DNA of 64,000 bases from Mycolicibacterium parafortuitum (lineage in GTDB: Bacteria > Actinomycetota > Actinomycetes > Mycobacteriales > Mycobacteriaceae), in assembly GCF_010725485.1 (NCBI RefSeq), contig NZ_AP022598.1, positions 4,712,001 through 4,776,000 on the forward strand. Reading direction: 5' to 3'. The translations under genes were made by a program, and so were the position numbers. The notes beneath the pieces were generated by a model, which saw nothing but the letters and a program-made list of their open reading frames with translations, had not been told where the DNA came from and ran no database searches. This document shows, one piece after another, positions 20,002-29,122 of this stretch (its first letter is position 1; the number at the start of each line of letters is the position of its first letter).

Positions 20002-20949
20002 TTAAGCCCGCTGCGCCTCCGGGAACGTCCAGGATCCGTCGAGGATCTGCGGCCGCGGCCGGTACAGCCGCACCAGGTAGTTCCAGCCCGGGGTGACGGG
20101 AAGGTGGTTCGCGACCCCGTCCGGGTCACCGCCGAACTGCACGGTGACCGCACCGTCGGCGTCCCTGGCGGCGGTCACGCTGTTGACCGAGTACGCGTCG
20201 GCCGGGTTCGCGGTGAAGTAACCGTCGGCGTTGTAGACGGTGATGGACCAGAATCCGTCGACCGGGACGTCGCGAACGGTCAACCGGTGCACCGTGTCAC
20301 CGTCGTTGGCAGCCGGGCTGACGGTCAGATACAGCGCGTCGCGCTCGGGGTTGCCACCCCACGCGGCGGCCGCGCCGATCAGCCTGCGCACCGGGTCGAC
20401 CTGACCCTCGGCACCAAACATGCCGCGGGTGTCGGGCAACGTCGCGAACAGCGCCACCAGCGGATCGCGCACCTGCTTCTGGCTTACCGGGTCCCAGTCC
20501 GGCACCTCGAACACGCCGGCCGAATCCTGGTCGACGGCGACCGCGTCCTGCAGGGCGTGCACGGCGGCCAGATCCTCGGCGTCGTTCGGGTCGACGAGGA
20601 TGCGCAACGCGAGCATCACGTACCGGGTGCCGATGCCGGCCCGGTCGAAGGTGTGGACGCCGCGGTCATAGATCACGGCGGGCACGTAGTGGTCCTCGGT
20701 GATCACCTGCAGCGCCAGGAACCGGTCACCGGCGTCGGGCAGCGTGACGGTCACCGGTCCGGCGTCGAGATCGAAGACGCCGGTCGAGTACAGGGTGTCG
20801 CGGTTCTGGCGCACGACCAGCTGGTTGTCCAGCGGGCCGAAATCGCGGTAGTGGGTGAAGGACCCGAGCGCCCCGTCGCGCACGACGTTGCCGAAGTACA
20901 GATCGGATTCGGCCCGGATGAAGTTGTCCGGGGTGACGCGCACGGTCAC
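20002..20949 (-). CDS. DUF1254/DUF1214-type protein
   Basis: 315 residues without a signal peptide. The N-terminal DUF1254-like region contains DNQLVVRQNRDTLYSTGVFD. The C-terminal DUF1214-like part contains VDGFWSITVYNADGYFTAN and GWNYLVRLYRPRPQILDGSW. These families are widespread and of unknown function. The GTG start is 2 nt after the ctaB stop, so it is likely translated with ctaB. Nothing in sequence links it to heme A chemistry. Confidence 0.82.
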   Translation of the reverse strand: MTVRVTPDNFIRAESDLYFGNVVRDGALGSFTHYRDFGPLDNQLVVRQNRDTLYSTGVFDLDAGPVTVTLPDAGDRFLALQVITEDHYVPAVIYDRGVHTFDRAGIGTRYVMLALRILVDPNDAEDLAAVHALQDAVAVDQDSAGVFEVPDWDPVSQKQVRDPLVALFATLPDTRGMFGAEGQVDPVRRLIGAAAAWGGNPERDALYLTVSPAANDGDTVHRLTVRDVPVDGFWSITVYNADGYFTANPADAYSVNSVTAARDADGAVTVQFGGDPDGVANHLPVTPGWNYLVRLYRPRPQILDGSWTFPEAQRA

Positions 20950-20951
20950 GC

Positions 20952-21893
20952 TCAGACGTGCAGCAGGGTGGGCAGCGCCAGCGCCGAGTCGACCGCAAGC
21001 GCACAGAACACGACGGCCAGGTAGTTGTTGGACTGCAGGAACAGCCGCAGCGGCTTGACCGCCTCGCCGCGCTTGACGCCGGCGTAGAGCTGGTGGGCCA
21101 TCACCAGGAACCAGGTGCCGGCCAGGATCGCGACCGAGGCGTACAGCCAGCCGGTGGTCAGCGCCAGCGCCAGCGTCGCGGCCACGGTGAGCCAGGTGTA
21201 CACCAGGATGTGCTTGGTGACGCGCTGCTCGGTGGCCACGACGGGCAGCATCGGGACACCGGCCGCCTCGTAGTCCTCCTTGTAGCGCATCGCCAGCGCC
21301 CAGGTGTGCGGCGGCGTCCAGAAGAAGATGATCAGGAACATCACCAGCGCGGGCCACTGGATCGTGCCGGTGACCGCCGACCAGCCGATCATCACCGGCA
21401 TGCAGCCTGCCGCGCCGCCCCACACCACGTTCTGCGAGGTGCGGCGCTTGAGCAGCAGGGTGTAGACGAGCACGTAGAACGCGATGGTGGCGCCGGCCAG
21501 GTGCGCCGAGAGCATGTTGGTGGTCCACCACAGCCAGAAGAACGACCCGACCGACAGCGCCAGACCGAAGACCAGCGCGTGGCTGCGCGGCACGGTGGCC
21601 CGAGCCAGCGCCCGGCGCTCGGTGCGCTTCATCTTCTTGTCGATGTCGGCGTCGGCGACGCAGTTCAGGGTGTTGGCGCCCGCGGCGGCCAGCAATCCAC
21701 CGACGAGGGTGTTGAGGATCAGCAGCGGGTCGACGGTGCCACGGTTGGCGAGCAGCATCGCCGGGATCGTGGTGACGAGCAGAAGCTCGATGACGCGGGG
21801 CTTGGTCAGCCCGATGTAACCGAGGACACGGTCGCGGAAGCGGATCGGCCCGTCGACGGAGTCGTTGACGAGGCTGCCTTCGCGGATCCTCAC
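20952..21893 (-). CDS. ctaB: Protoheme IX farnesyltransferase (heme O synthase)
   Basis: 313-residue UbiA-family prenyltransferase with about nine helices. It adds farnesyl to heme B to make heme O, the substrate of CtaA. The first Asp-rich motif is in [20 protein letters not shown]. The region [20 protein letters not shown], with the conserved cytoplasmic loop, follows. GTG start at 21893. It corresponds to Rv1451 and is divergent from tkt. Confidence 0.95.
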   Translation of the reverse strand: MRIREGSLVNDSVDGPIRFRDRVLGYIGLTKPRVIELLLVTTIPAMLLANRGTVDPLLILNTLVGGLLAAAGANTLNCVADADIDKKMKRTERRALARATVPRSHALVFGLALSVGSFFWLWWTTNMLSAHLAGATIAFYVLVYTLLLKRRTSQNVVWGGAAGCMPVMIGWSAVTGTIQWPALVMFLIIFFWTPPHTWALAMRYKEDYEAAGVPMLPVVATEQRVTKHILVYTWLTVAATLALALTTGWLYASVAILAGTWFLVMAHQLYAGVKRGEAVKPLRLFLQSNNYLAVVFCALAVDSALALPTLLHV

Positions 21894-22043
21894 GCAACCA
21901 ACTCCTCAGCAACACCTCGGGCAACGCCCAGACGACCATCTACTACAGAGGATGGTAGACCGCTACGGTCGTTGTCCGAAATTGCAGGGTCGATTCGCAG
22001 CCGCTTCTCGGGATGACAACTGCATCGGCTGCCCGTTCACCAC

Positions 22044-22049
22044 TAGGGT
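22044..22049 (+). promoter_or_regulatory. Candidate -10 element for the tkt operon
   Basis: TAGGGT fits TANNNT and would give a leader of about 50 nt before the GTG at 22108. The remaining part of the 214-nt ctaB-tkt gap shows only a short inverted repeat (ACCATC and GATGGT around 21940-21960) and no gene. Confidence 0.3.
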
Positions 22050-22107
22050 GGTCCATGCGGATCGACAGTCGGAACAACACTGCCCGCTGAACATAGGAGC
22101 GCTCGTC

Positions 22108-24198
22108 GTGACCACGATCGAAGAGATCAATTCCCTCACCCGGCCCAACCATCCGGACGACTGGACCGATCTGGATTCGCGCGCTGTCGACACGGTGCGT
22201 GTGCTGGCAGCCGACGCGGTGCAGAAGGTCGGCAACGGGCATCCGGGCACCGCGATGAGCCTCGCCCCGCTGGCCTACACCCTGTTCCAGCGCCAGATGC
22301 GCCACGACCCCAGCGATGTGCACTGGCTCGGCCGGGACCGCTTCATCCTGTCGTGCGGACACTCCAGCCTGACGCTGTACATCCAGCTCTACCTCGGCGG
22401 CTTCGGTCTCGAGCTGTCCGACATCGAGGCGCTGCGGACCTTCAAGTCCAAGACGCCCGGCCACCCCGAGTTCCGCCACACCCCGGGTGTGGAGATCACC
22501 ACCGGCCCGCTCGGACAGGGCCTGGCCTCGGCGGTCGGTATGGCGATGGCGGCCCGCTACGAGCGCGGCCTGTTCGACCCCGACGCCGCCCCCGGCGAGA
22601 GCCCGTTCGATCACTACATCTACGTGATCGCCTCCGACGGCGACATCGAAGAAGGCGTCACCAGCGAGGCGTCGTCGCTGGCGGGCACCCAGCAGCTGGG
22701 CAACCTGATCGTCTTCTACGACAAGAACCACATCTCGATCGAGCACGACACCGACATCGCACTGAGCGAGGACGTCGCCGCGCGCTACCGCGCCTACGGC
22801 TGGCATGTCCAGGAGGTCGAGGGCGGCGAGAACGTGGTCGGCATAGAAGAAGCAGTGCAGGCGGCAAAAGCCGTCACCAACAAGCCGTCGCTGATCTCGC
22901 TGCGCACGATCATCGGCTACCCGGCGCCGAACAAGATGAACACCGGCGGCGTGCACGGTTCGGCGCTCGGCGACGACGAGGTCGCGGCGACCAAGAAGAT
23001 CCTCGGTTTCGACCCCGACAAGACCTTCGAGGTCAGCGAGGACGTCATCACCCACACCCGGGGACTGGTGGCGCGCGGCAAGGAGGCCCACGACGCGTGG
23101 CAGCAGGACTTCGACGCATGGGCCCAGCGCGAGCCCGAGCGCAAGAAGCTGCTCGACCGGCTGACCGCCCAGGAACTGCCCGAGGGGTGGGATTCGGACC
23201 TGACGTACTGGGAGCCCGGCTCCAAGGGCGTCGCCACCCGCGCCGCGTTCGGCCAGGTACTCAACGACGTCGCGCCGAAGCTGCCCGAGCTGTGGGGTGG
23301 TTCGGCGGACCTGGCGGGCAGCAACAACACCACCATCAAGGGTGTCAAATCGTTTGGCCCGCCGTCGATCTCGACCGACGACTTCACCGCCGACTGGTAC
23401 GGCCGGGTGCTGCACTTCGGTATCCGCGAGCACGCGATGGGCTCGATCCTGTCCGGCATCGTGCTGCACGGCCCGACCCGCGCGTTCGGCGGAACCTTCC
23501 TGCAGTTCTCGGATTACATGCGGCCCGCGGTGCGGCTGGCGTCGCTGATGGACATCGACACGATCTACATCTGGACCCACGATTCGATCGGTCTCGGTGA
23601 GGACGGCCCGACCCACCAGCCGATCGAGCACCTCGCCGCGCTGCGCGCGATCCCGAATCTGTCGGTGGTGCGCCCCGGCGACCCGAACGAGACGGCGTAC
23701 GCGTGGCGCAGCATCCTCGCGCGCGGAAACGGCAGCGGCCCGGTCGGTTTCATCCTGACCCGGCAGGCGGTCCCGGTGCTCGACGGCACCGACGCCGAAG
23801 GTGTCAGCCGCGGCGGCTACGTCCTCGGCGGCGGGGACGCCACCGGGGCCGACGTGATCCTGATCGCGACCGGCTCCGAGCTGCAGCTTGCCGTGGAGGC
23901 CAAGAAGTTGCTGGCGGACAAGGAGATCACCGCCGCGGTGGTGTCGATGCCGTGTGTCGAGTGGTTCGAGTCGCAGCCGAAGGAGTACCGCGACAGCGTC
24001 CTTCCGCCGAACGTGTCGGCGCGCGTCGCGGTCGAGGCGGCGGTCGCGCAGAGCTGGTACAAGCTCGTCGGCGACACCGGCGAGATCATCTCGATCGAGC
24101 ACTACGGCGAATCCGCCGACGACAAGACCCTGTTCCGTGAATTCGGTTTCACCCCTGAGGCAGTGGCGGCCGCAGCGGAACGCACGATTCAGAATTGA
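22108..24198 (+). CDS. tkt: Transketolase
   Basis: 696-residue thiamine-diphosphate enzyme of the pentose phosphate pathway. The ThDP motif [18 protein letters not shown] and metal ligand region [12 protein letters not shown] are intact. The substrate histidines are in [26 protein letters not shown] and [20 protein letters not shown]. The GTG at 22108 is preceded by AGGAGC; a longer open frame upstream has no such support. It is first gene of the tkt-tal-zwf-opcA-pgl operon. Confidence 0.97.
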   Translation: MTTIEEINSLTRPNHPDDWTDLDSRAVDTVRVLAADAVQKVGNGHPGTAMSLAPLAYTLFQRQMRHDPSDVHWLGRDRFILSCGHSSLTLYIQLYLGGFGLELSDIEALRTFKSKTPGHPEFRHTPGVEITTGPLGQGLASAVGMAMAARYERGLFDPDAAPGESPFDHYIYVIASDGDIEEGVTSEASSLAGTQQLGNLIVFYDKNHISIEHDTDIALSEDVAARYRAYGWHVQEVEGGENVVGIEEAVQAAKAVTNKPSLISLRTIIGYPAPNKMNTGGVHGSALGDDEVAATKKILGFDPDKTFEVSEDVITHTRGLVARGKEAHDAWQQDFDAWAQREPERKKLLDRLTAQELPEGWDSDLTYWEPGSKGVATRAAFGQVLNDVAPKLPELWGGSADLAGSNNTTIKGVKSFGPPSISTDDFTADWYGRVLHFGIREHAMGSILSGIVLHGPTRAFGGTFLQFSDYMRPAVRLASLMDIDTIYIWTHDSIGLGEDGPTHQPIEHLAALRAIPNLSVVRPGDPNETAYAWRSILARGNGSGPVGFILTRQAVPVLDGTDAEGVSRGGYVLGGGDATGADVILIATGSELQLAVEAKKLLADKEITAAVVSMPCVEWFESQPKEYRDSVLPPNVSARVAVEAAVAQSWYKLVGDTGEIISIEHYGESADDKTLFREFGFTPEAVAAAAERTIQN

Positions 24199-24206
24199 GG
24201 AACGAC

Positions 24207-25322
24207 ATGACCCAGAACCCGAATCTGGCAGCACTGTCCGAGGCCGGCGTATCGGTGTGGCTCGACGACCTGTCCCGTGAGCGGCTGCAGACCGGCAACC
24301 TGCAGGAGCTGATCGACACCAAGTCGATCGTCGGCGTGACGACCAACCCGTCGATCTTCCAGGCCGCCCTGTCCAAGGGGAACGCCTACGACGCGCAGGT
24401 CAAGGAGCTCGCCGAGCGCGGCGCCGACGTGGACGCGACCATCCGCACCGTGACCACCGACGACGTCCGCAACGCCTGCGACGTGCTGGCCAAGCAGTAC
24501 GAACTGTCCGACGGTGTGGACGGCCGGGTGTCCATCGAGGTCGATCCGCGGCTGGCCCACGACACCGACAAGACGATCCTGCAGGCCATCGAGCTGTGGA
24601 AGATCGTCGACCGCCCGAACCTGCTGATCAAGATCCCGGCGACCGAAGCAGGCCTGCCGGCGATCACCGCGGTGCTCGCCGAGGGCATCTCGGTCAACGT
24701 GACCCTGATCTTCTCCGTCGAGCGCTACCGGGCGGTGATGGACGCCTACCTCGCCGGCCTGGAGAAAGCCAAGGAGGCGGGCCACGACCTGTCCCGGATC
24801 CATTCCGTCGCATCCTTCTTCGTGTCCCGGGTGGACACCGAGATCGACAACCGGCTGGAGAAGATCGGCTCCGAGGACGCGCTCGCGCTGCGCGGCAAGG
24901 CGGGCGTGGCCAACGCCCGGCTGGCGTACGCCGCCTACGAGGAGATCTTCCTCGGCGGGGAGCGCTTCGCTCCGCTCAAGGACGCCGGCGCCCGGGTTCA
25001 GCGTCCGCTGTGGGCGTCGACCGGGGTGAAGAACCCGGACTACTCCGACACGCTGTACGTCACCGAGCTCGTCGCCCCGAACACGGTGAACACCATGCCG
25101 GAGAAGACCCTCGACGCGGTCGCCGACCACGGGACCGTCACCGGTGACACCGTCACCGGCCGCGGCGCCGAGTCCCAGGAGATCTTCGACAAACTCTCCG
25201 CGATCGGCATCGACATCACCGACGTGTTCCTTGTGCTGGAGAACGAGGGCGTCGAGAAGTTCGAGAAATCCTGGCAGGAACTGCTGGAGGCCACACAGGG
25301 TCAACTCGACGAGAAGAAGTGA
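24207..25322 (+). CDS. tal: Transaldolase
   Basis: 371-residue TIM-barrel enzyme that transfers dihydroxyacetone units between sugar phosphates. The Schiff-base lysine lies in [12 protein letters not shown]. The N-terminal signature [13 protein letters not shown] is present. Length matches the actinobacterial class, longer than E. coli TalB. ATG is at 24207, 8 nt after tkt with GAGGAA upstream. Confidence 0.97.
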   Translation: MTQNPNLAALSEAGVSVWLDDLSRERLQTGNLQELIDTKSIVGVTTNPSIFQAALSKGNAYDAQVKELAERGADVDATIRTVTTDDVRNACDVLAKQYELSDGVDGRVSIEVDPRLAHDTDKTILQAIELWKIVDRPNLLIKIPATEAGLPAITAVLAEGISVNVTLIFSVERYRAVMDAYLAGLEKAKEAGHDLSRIHSVASFFVSRVDTEIDNRLEKIGSEDALALRGKAGVANARLAYAAYEEIFLGGERFAPLKDAGARVQRPLWASTGVKNPDYSDTLYVTELVAPNTVNTMPEKTLDAVADHGTVTGDTVTGRGAESQEIFDKLSAIGIDITDVFLVLENEGVEKFEKSWQELLEATQGQLDEKK

Positions 25323-25332
25323 CCGGGTAGCC

Positions 25333-26862
25333 GTGGCCGAGCTCTGGCGTAACCCGTTGCGGGACAAGCGTGACAAGCGCATGCCCCGGGTGGCGGGCCC
25401 GTGCAGCGTCATCATCTTCGGGGTGACCGGGGATCTTGCCCGCAAGAAGCTTATGCCGGCGATCTACGACCTGGCCAACAGGGGGCTGCTGCCGCCGTCG
25501 TTCGCCCTGGTCGGATTCGCGCGCCGGGACTGGGCCGACGAGGATTTCAGCCAGGTGGTCTACGACGCGGTCAAACAGCACGCGCGCACACCGTTTCGAC
25601 AGGAGGTGTGGGACCGCCTCGCCGAGGGCTTCCGGTTCGTCCAGGGCACGTTCGACGACGAGGCGGGCTTCGCGCAGCTGGCCGAGACGTTGGACACGCT
25701 CGACGTCGAGCGCGGCACGGGCGGCAATCACGCGTTCTATCTGTCGATCCCGCCGAACGCCTTCCCGGTGGTGTGCGAACAGTTGCAGAAGTCGGGACTG
25801 GCCCGGCCGAAGAACGGCAGCTGGAGCCGGGTCGTCATCGAGAAGCCGTTCGGGCACGATCTCAAGAGCGCGCGTGAGCTCAACGCGGTGGTCAACAGCG
25901 TCTTTCCCGAGGAGTCGGTGTTCCGCATCGACCACTACCTCGGCAAGGAGACTGTGCAGAACATCCTGGCGCTGCGGTTCGCCAACGAACTCTACGAACC
26001 GATCTGGAACTCGCACTATGTCGACCACGTCCAGATCACGATGGCCGAGGACATCGGATTGGGTGGCCGCGCAGGCTATTACGACGGCATCGGCGCCGCA
26101 CGCGACGTCATCCAGAACCACCTGATCCAATTGCTGGCGCTGACCGCGATGGAGGAGCCGGTCAACTTCAGCCCGCACGAGCTACAGGCCGAGAAGATCA
26201 AGGTGCTCGGTGCAACGCGTCCGCTCGGCCCGCTGGACGAGACCACCGCACGCGGCCAGTATGCCGCGGGCTGGCAGGGCAGTGAGCGGGTTCCGGGCCT
26301 GCTGGAGGAGGAGGGATTCGCGGCCGACTCGGTCACCGAGACGTACGCCGCGATCACCCTGGAGGTCGACACCCGGCGCTGGGCGGGTGTGCCGTTCTTT
26401 CTGCGCACCGGAAAGCGCCTGGCGCGCAGGGTCACCGAGGTGGCCCTGGTGTTCAAACGGGCACCGCATCTGCCGTTCGACGCGACCATGACCGAGGAAC
26501 TCGGCAAGAACGCGCTGGTGCTGCGCATCCAGCCCGACGAGGGCATCACGATGCGCTTCGGTTCCAAGGTGCCGGGCAGCGCGATGGAGGTCCGGGACGT
26601 GAACATGGACTTCTCGTACGGCTCGGCGTTCGCCGAGGACTCCCCCGAGGCCTATGAGCGGCTGATCCTCGATGTGCTGCTCGGGGAGCCCTCGCTGTTC
26701 CCGGTCAATGCCGAGGTCGAATTGTCCTGGGAGATCCTGGATCCGGTGCTGGAGAACTGGGCGGCACACGGAAAGCCGGACCCGTACGAGTCCGGTACGT
26801 GGGGTCCGCCGTCGGCGAACGAGATGGTGCGCAGGCTGGACCGGGAATGGAGGCGGCCGTGA
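25333..26862 (+). CDS. zwf: Glucose-6-phosphate dehydrogenase
   Basis: 509 residues. The NADP-binding loop is GVTGDLARKKLMPAIYDL. The catalytic signature RIDHYLGKETVQN contains the active-site histidine. Substrate contacts are in IEKPFGHD. It corresponds to Zwf2 (Rv1447c). The GTG at 25333 lies 10 nt after tal. OpcA, next in the operon, is its known activator or assembly partner in actinobacteria and cyanobacteria. Confidence 0.96.
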   Translation: MAELWRNPLRDKRDKRMPRVAGPCSVIIFGVTGDLARKKLMPAIYDLANRGLLPPSFALVGFARRDWADEDFSQVVYDAVKQHARTPFRQEVWDRLAEGFRFVQGTFDDEAGFAQLAETLDTLDVERGTGGNHAFYLSIPPNAFPVVCEQLQKSGLARPKNGSWSRVVIEKPFGHDLKSARELNAVVNSVFPEESVFRIDHYLGKETVQNILALRFANELYEPIWNSHYVDHVQITMAEDIGLGGRAGYYDGIGAARDVIQNHLIQLLALTAMEEPVNFSPHELQAEKIKVLGATRPLGPLDETTARGQYAAGWQGSERVPGLLEEEGFAADSVTETYAAITLEVDTRRWAGVPFFLRTGKRLARRVTEVALVFKRAPHLPFDATMTEELGKNALVLRIQPDEGITMRFGSKVPGSAMEVRDVNMDFSYGSAFAEDSPEAYERLILDVLLGEPSLFPVNAEVELSWEILDPVLENWAAHGKPDPYESGTWGPPSANEMVRRLDREWRRP

Positions 26863-26893
26863 CGAGCGCTTGCGCGAGGAACCGAGGTCCCCG

Positions 26894-27802
26894 ATGATCG
26901 TCGAGCTCTCCGACACCACCACCACCGAGATCAACAAGAAGATCATCGGCATTCGCGAAGAGGGTGGCGCGCTCACGCTGGGCCGGGTTTTGACGCTGGT
27001 CATCACCCCCGACTGCGAGGAGACGCTGGAGAACGCGATCGAGGCGGCGAACTTCGCCAGCCGCGAGCATCCGTGCCGGGTGATCGTCGCGCTGGCAGGC
27101 GACCGCTCGGCAGCGCCGCGCCTGGACGCCGAACTGCGCGTCGGCCGCGACGCAGGCGCCGGTGAAGTCGTGGTGCTGCGCCTGTCCGGCGAGTTGGCCG
27201 ACCACGCCGACAGCGTGGTGCTGCCCTTCCTGCTGCCCGACACCCCGGTGGTGGCATGGTGGCCGGCCACCGCACCGCCGGTGCCGTCGGAGGATCCGTT
27301 GGGCAGGTTGGCGATCCGCCGGATCACCGACGCCACCCTGGCCGAGGACCCGCTGGAGGCGATCAAGAGTCGGCTGCCCGGTTATGCCCCTGGTGACACC
27401 GACATCGCATGGAGCCGCGTGACGTACTGGCGGGCGCTGCTGGCCTCGGCGATCGACGAGCCGCCGCACGAGCCGATCGAGAAGGCCGTCGTATCGGGTC
27501 TGAAATCCGAACCGGCGCTGGACATCATGGCCGGCTGGCTGGCCAGCCGGATCGACGGTGAGGTGATCCGCGCGGTCGGCACGTTGAAGGTGGAGTTGCA
27601 CCGCGCCAGCGAGATGATCACCCTGAGCCGTCCGCAGGACGGCCTGACCGCGACCCTGAGCCGCACGTCGCGGCCGGTGGCTTTGGTACCGCTGGCGCGC
27701 CGGGACGTCCCGGACTGCCTGGCTGAGGAATTGCGGCGGCTCGATGCCGACGAGATCTATCGCGAAGCGCTGACGGGGATCGAGAAAGTGGTGTATCGAT
27801 GA
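26894..27802 (+). CDS. opcA: OpcA, glucose-6-phosphate dehydrogenase assembly protein
   Basis: 302 residues with the OpcA signatures [35 protein letters not shown] and [13 protein letters not shown]. It is needed for full G6PDH activity in related systems and sits directly behind zwf. The ATG at 26894 is favoured by GAGG upstream. It overlaps pgl by 4 nt (ATGA). Confidence 0.95.
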   Translation: MIVELSDTTTTEINKKIIGIREEGGALTLGRVLTLVITPDCEETLENAIEAANFASREHPCRVIVALAGDRSAAPRLDAELRVGRDAGAGEVVVLRLSGELADHADSVVLPFLLPDTPVVAWWPATAPPVPSEDPLGRLAIRRITDATLAEDPLEAIKSRLPGYAPGDTDIAWSRVTYWRALLASAIDEPPHEPIEKAVVSGLKSEPALDIMAGWLASRIDGEVIRAVGTLKVELHRASEMITLSRPQDGLTATLSRTSRPVALVPLARRDVPDCLAEELRRLDADEIYREALTGIEKVVYR

Positions 27803-28530
27803 CGGCGACCGTCGAAACCTATTCGGACACTGCCACTTTGGTTGCGGCCACGGGTGACCGACTGGTCGAGACGATCAAATCCGCGATCGCGGCGCGGGGC
27901 GCGGCGACCGTCGTGCTGACCGGTGGCGGCACCGGGATCGGCCTGCTGAAGCGAGTCGGCGAACGCAGCGACGAGATCGACTGGTCGAAGGTGCACATCT
28001 ACTGGGGCGACGAACGTTTCGTTCCGGCCGACGACGATGAGCGCAACGAGAAGCAGGCCCGCGAGGCGCTTCTCGACCACATCGACATCCCGGACGTGAA
28101 CGTGCACGCGATCGCGCCGAGTGACGGCGAGTTCGGTGATGCACTCGACGCGGCCGCCGAGGCGTACTCCCAGGTGCTCGCCGAAGCGGGACCGGATCCG
28201 ACGCCCGAATTCGACGTCCACCTGCTGGGCATGGGGCCGGAGGGACACGTGAATTCGCTGTTCCCCGACACCGACGCGGTGAAGGAGACGGAGCGTTTCG
28301 TCGTCGGGGTGACGGACTCCCCGAAGCCACCGCCGCGCCGGATCACGTTGACGCTGCCCGCCGTTCAGCGGTCGCGTGAGGTGTGGCTGGTGGTGTCCGG
28401 CGAGGGGAAGGCCGAGGCGGTCGCGGCCGCGCTCGGCGGTGCCCAGCCGGTGGACATCCCCGCCGCGGGCGCGGTGGGCCGCGAGGCGACGGTGTGGCTA
28501 CTCGACGAAGCGGCGGCCTCGAAGCTCTGA
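27799..28530 (+). CDS. pgl: 6-phosphogluconolactonase
   Basis: 243 residues of the SOL/DevB family. It hydrolyses the lactone made by Zwf. Motifs: [46 protein letters not shown] and [13 protein letters not shown]. Last gene of the pentose phosphate operon. The 3' end overlaps the convergent DUF6632-like gene by 33 nt. Confidence 0.96.
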   Translation: MTATVETYSDTATLVAATGDRLVETIKSAIAARGAATVVLTGGGTGIGLLKRVGERSDEIDWSKVHIYWGDERFVPADDDERNEKQAREALLDHIDIPDVNVHAIAPSDGEFGDALDAAAEAYSQVLAEAGPDPTPEFDVHLLGMGPEGHVNSLFPDTDAVKETERFVVGVTDSPKPPPRRITLTLPAVQRSREVWLVVSGEGKAEAVAAALGGAQPVDIPAAGAVGREATVWLLDEAAASKL

Positions 28531-28899
28531 CTTACGCGCCAGGACTGCCAGCGTCACCGCCGCGAGCAGTAGCGCCGGGACGTCCCCCCAGAGGTGTCCG
28601 CGGTGATGGCCGTCCAGCGACTGCACCGCCATGATCGCGGCGTGTACGACGCTGGACCACACCGTGAACCAGATCAGGCTGGCGTTTTCCTCGGGTCGGC
28701 GGGCCGCGTTGCACAGGCAGGCACCCAGCACTGCGTAGATGCCGACGATCATCATGAAGTACTGGGAGTCCTGCGGCGCGCCGTGGTGCCACGCCCAACC
28801 CGAGGGCCAGACCAGCGCCAGCGGGTAGAGCAGCAGCATCACCGCACCGAAGACCACGAGCGCGATGCGCAGAAGCCGGTAACTTGTCGTCGCTGTCAT
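28498..28899 (-). CDS. Small four-helix membrane protein (DUF6632-like)
   Basis: 133 residues, four hydrophobic segments: [52 protein letters not shown], and [15 protein letters not shown]. Conserved-looking loops are [12 protein letters not shown] and [11 protein letters not shown]. It resembles DUF6632 proteins by memory; function is unknown. The ATG at 28899 ([10 protein letters not shown]) is chosen over an upstream in-frame start that has no support. It overlaps pgl antisense by 33 nt. Confidence 0.78.
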   Translation of the reverse strand: MTATTSYRLLRIALVVFGAVMLLLYPLALVWPSGWAWHHGAPQDSQYFMMIVGIYAVLGACLCNAARRPEENASLIWFTVWSSVVHAAIMAVQSLDGHHRGHLWGDVPALLLAAVTLAVLARKSELRGRRFVE

Positions 28900-28932
28900 A
28901 GCGCACTCCAGAACGAGGGTCCTTGAGACAGA

Positions 28933-28965
28933 GTAAGGCCACCGCCTGGCGGGAGGTGGCCTTAC
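28933..28965. repeat. Perfect 11-bp inverted repeat (hairpin)
   Basis: GTAAGGCCACC and GGTGGCCTTAC flank an 11-nt loop. It lies between two divergent genes, 34 nt upstream of the membrane protein start and 158 nt upstream of the HNH gene. No U-tract follows on either strand, so a simple terminator is not the obvious reading. Confidence 0.8.
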
Positions 28966-29043
28966 AAGCGGGCCCGAGAACGCGTCCGCCAACGCGACCC
29001 GGCAGTACCACGCCAGTCCGCCGAGACTGCCCCACCCACCGAG

Positions 29044-29052
29044 TTATCCACA
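29044..29052 (+). promoter_or_regulatory. DnaA-box-like nonamer TTATCCACA
   Basis: Exact match to the strong E. coli DnaA box, 71 nt upstream of the HNH gene start. It is a single copy with no AT-rich region beside it, so an origin is not supported. It may bind DnaA as a regulator or be chance. Confidence 0.4.
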
Positions 29053-29109
29053 AAGCCGAATTGATCCCCAGCCGAGCACGATCTGCACCACCTCCGCCGA
29101 CGAACTCAG

Positions 29110-29115
29110 TAGACT
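29110..29115 (+). promoter_or_regulatory. Candidate -10 element for the HNH gene (leaderless)
   Basis: TAGACT followed by 7 nt and the ATG at 29123. No ribosome-binding site is seen, which fits a leaderless transcript. Confidence 0.5.
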
Positions 29116-29122
29116 CGCACAT

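Noticed and set aside
21940..21965. Regulatory hairpin between ctaB and tkt
   Set aside because: Only a 6-bp inverted repeat with a 10-nt loop; too weak to call in a 214-nt region.
21943..24234. 763-codon frame antisense to tkt
   Set aside because: Composition is typical of antisense third-position GC bias and tkt is unambiguous.
24195..25322. TTG start for transaldolase overlapping the tkt stop
   Set aside because: The ATG at 24207 has a proper ribosome-binding site and gives the usual N-terminus.
28933..28965. Rho-independent terminator
   Set aside because: No U-tract on either strand and the stem is upstream of both flanking genes, not after a stop codon.
29044..29052. Replication origin at the DnaA-box-like site
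   Set aside because: Only one box, no AT-rich unwinding region, no dnaA/dnaN/gyr genes nearby.
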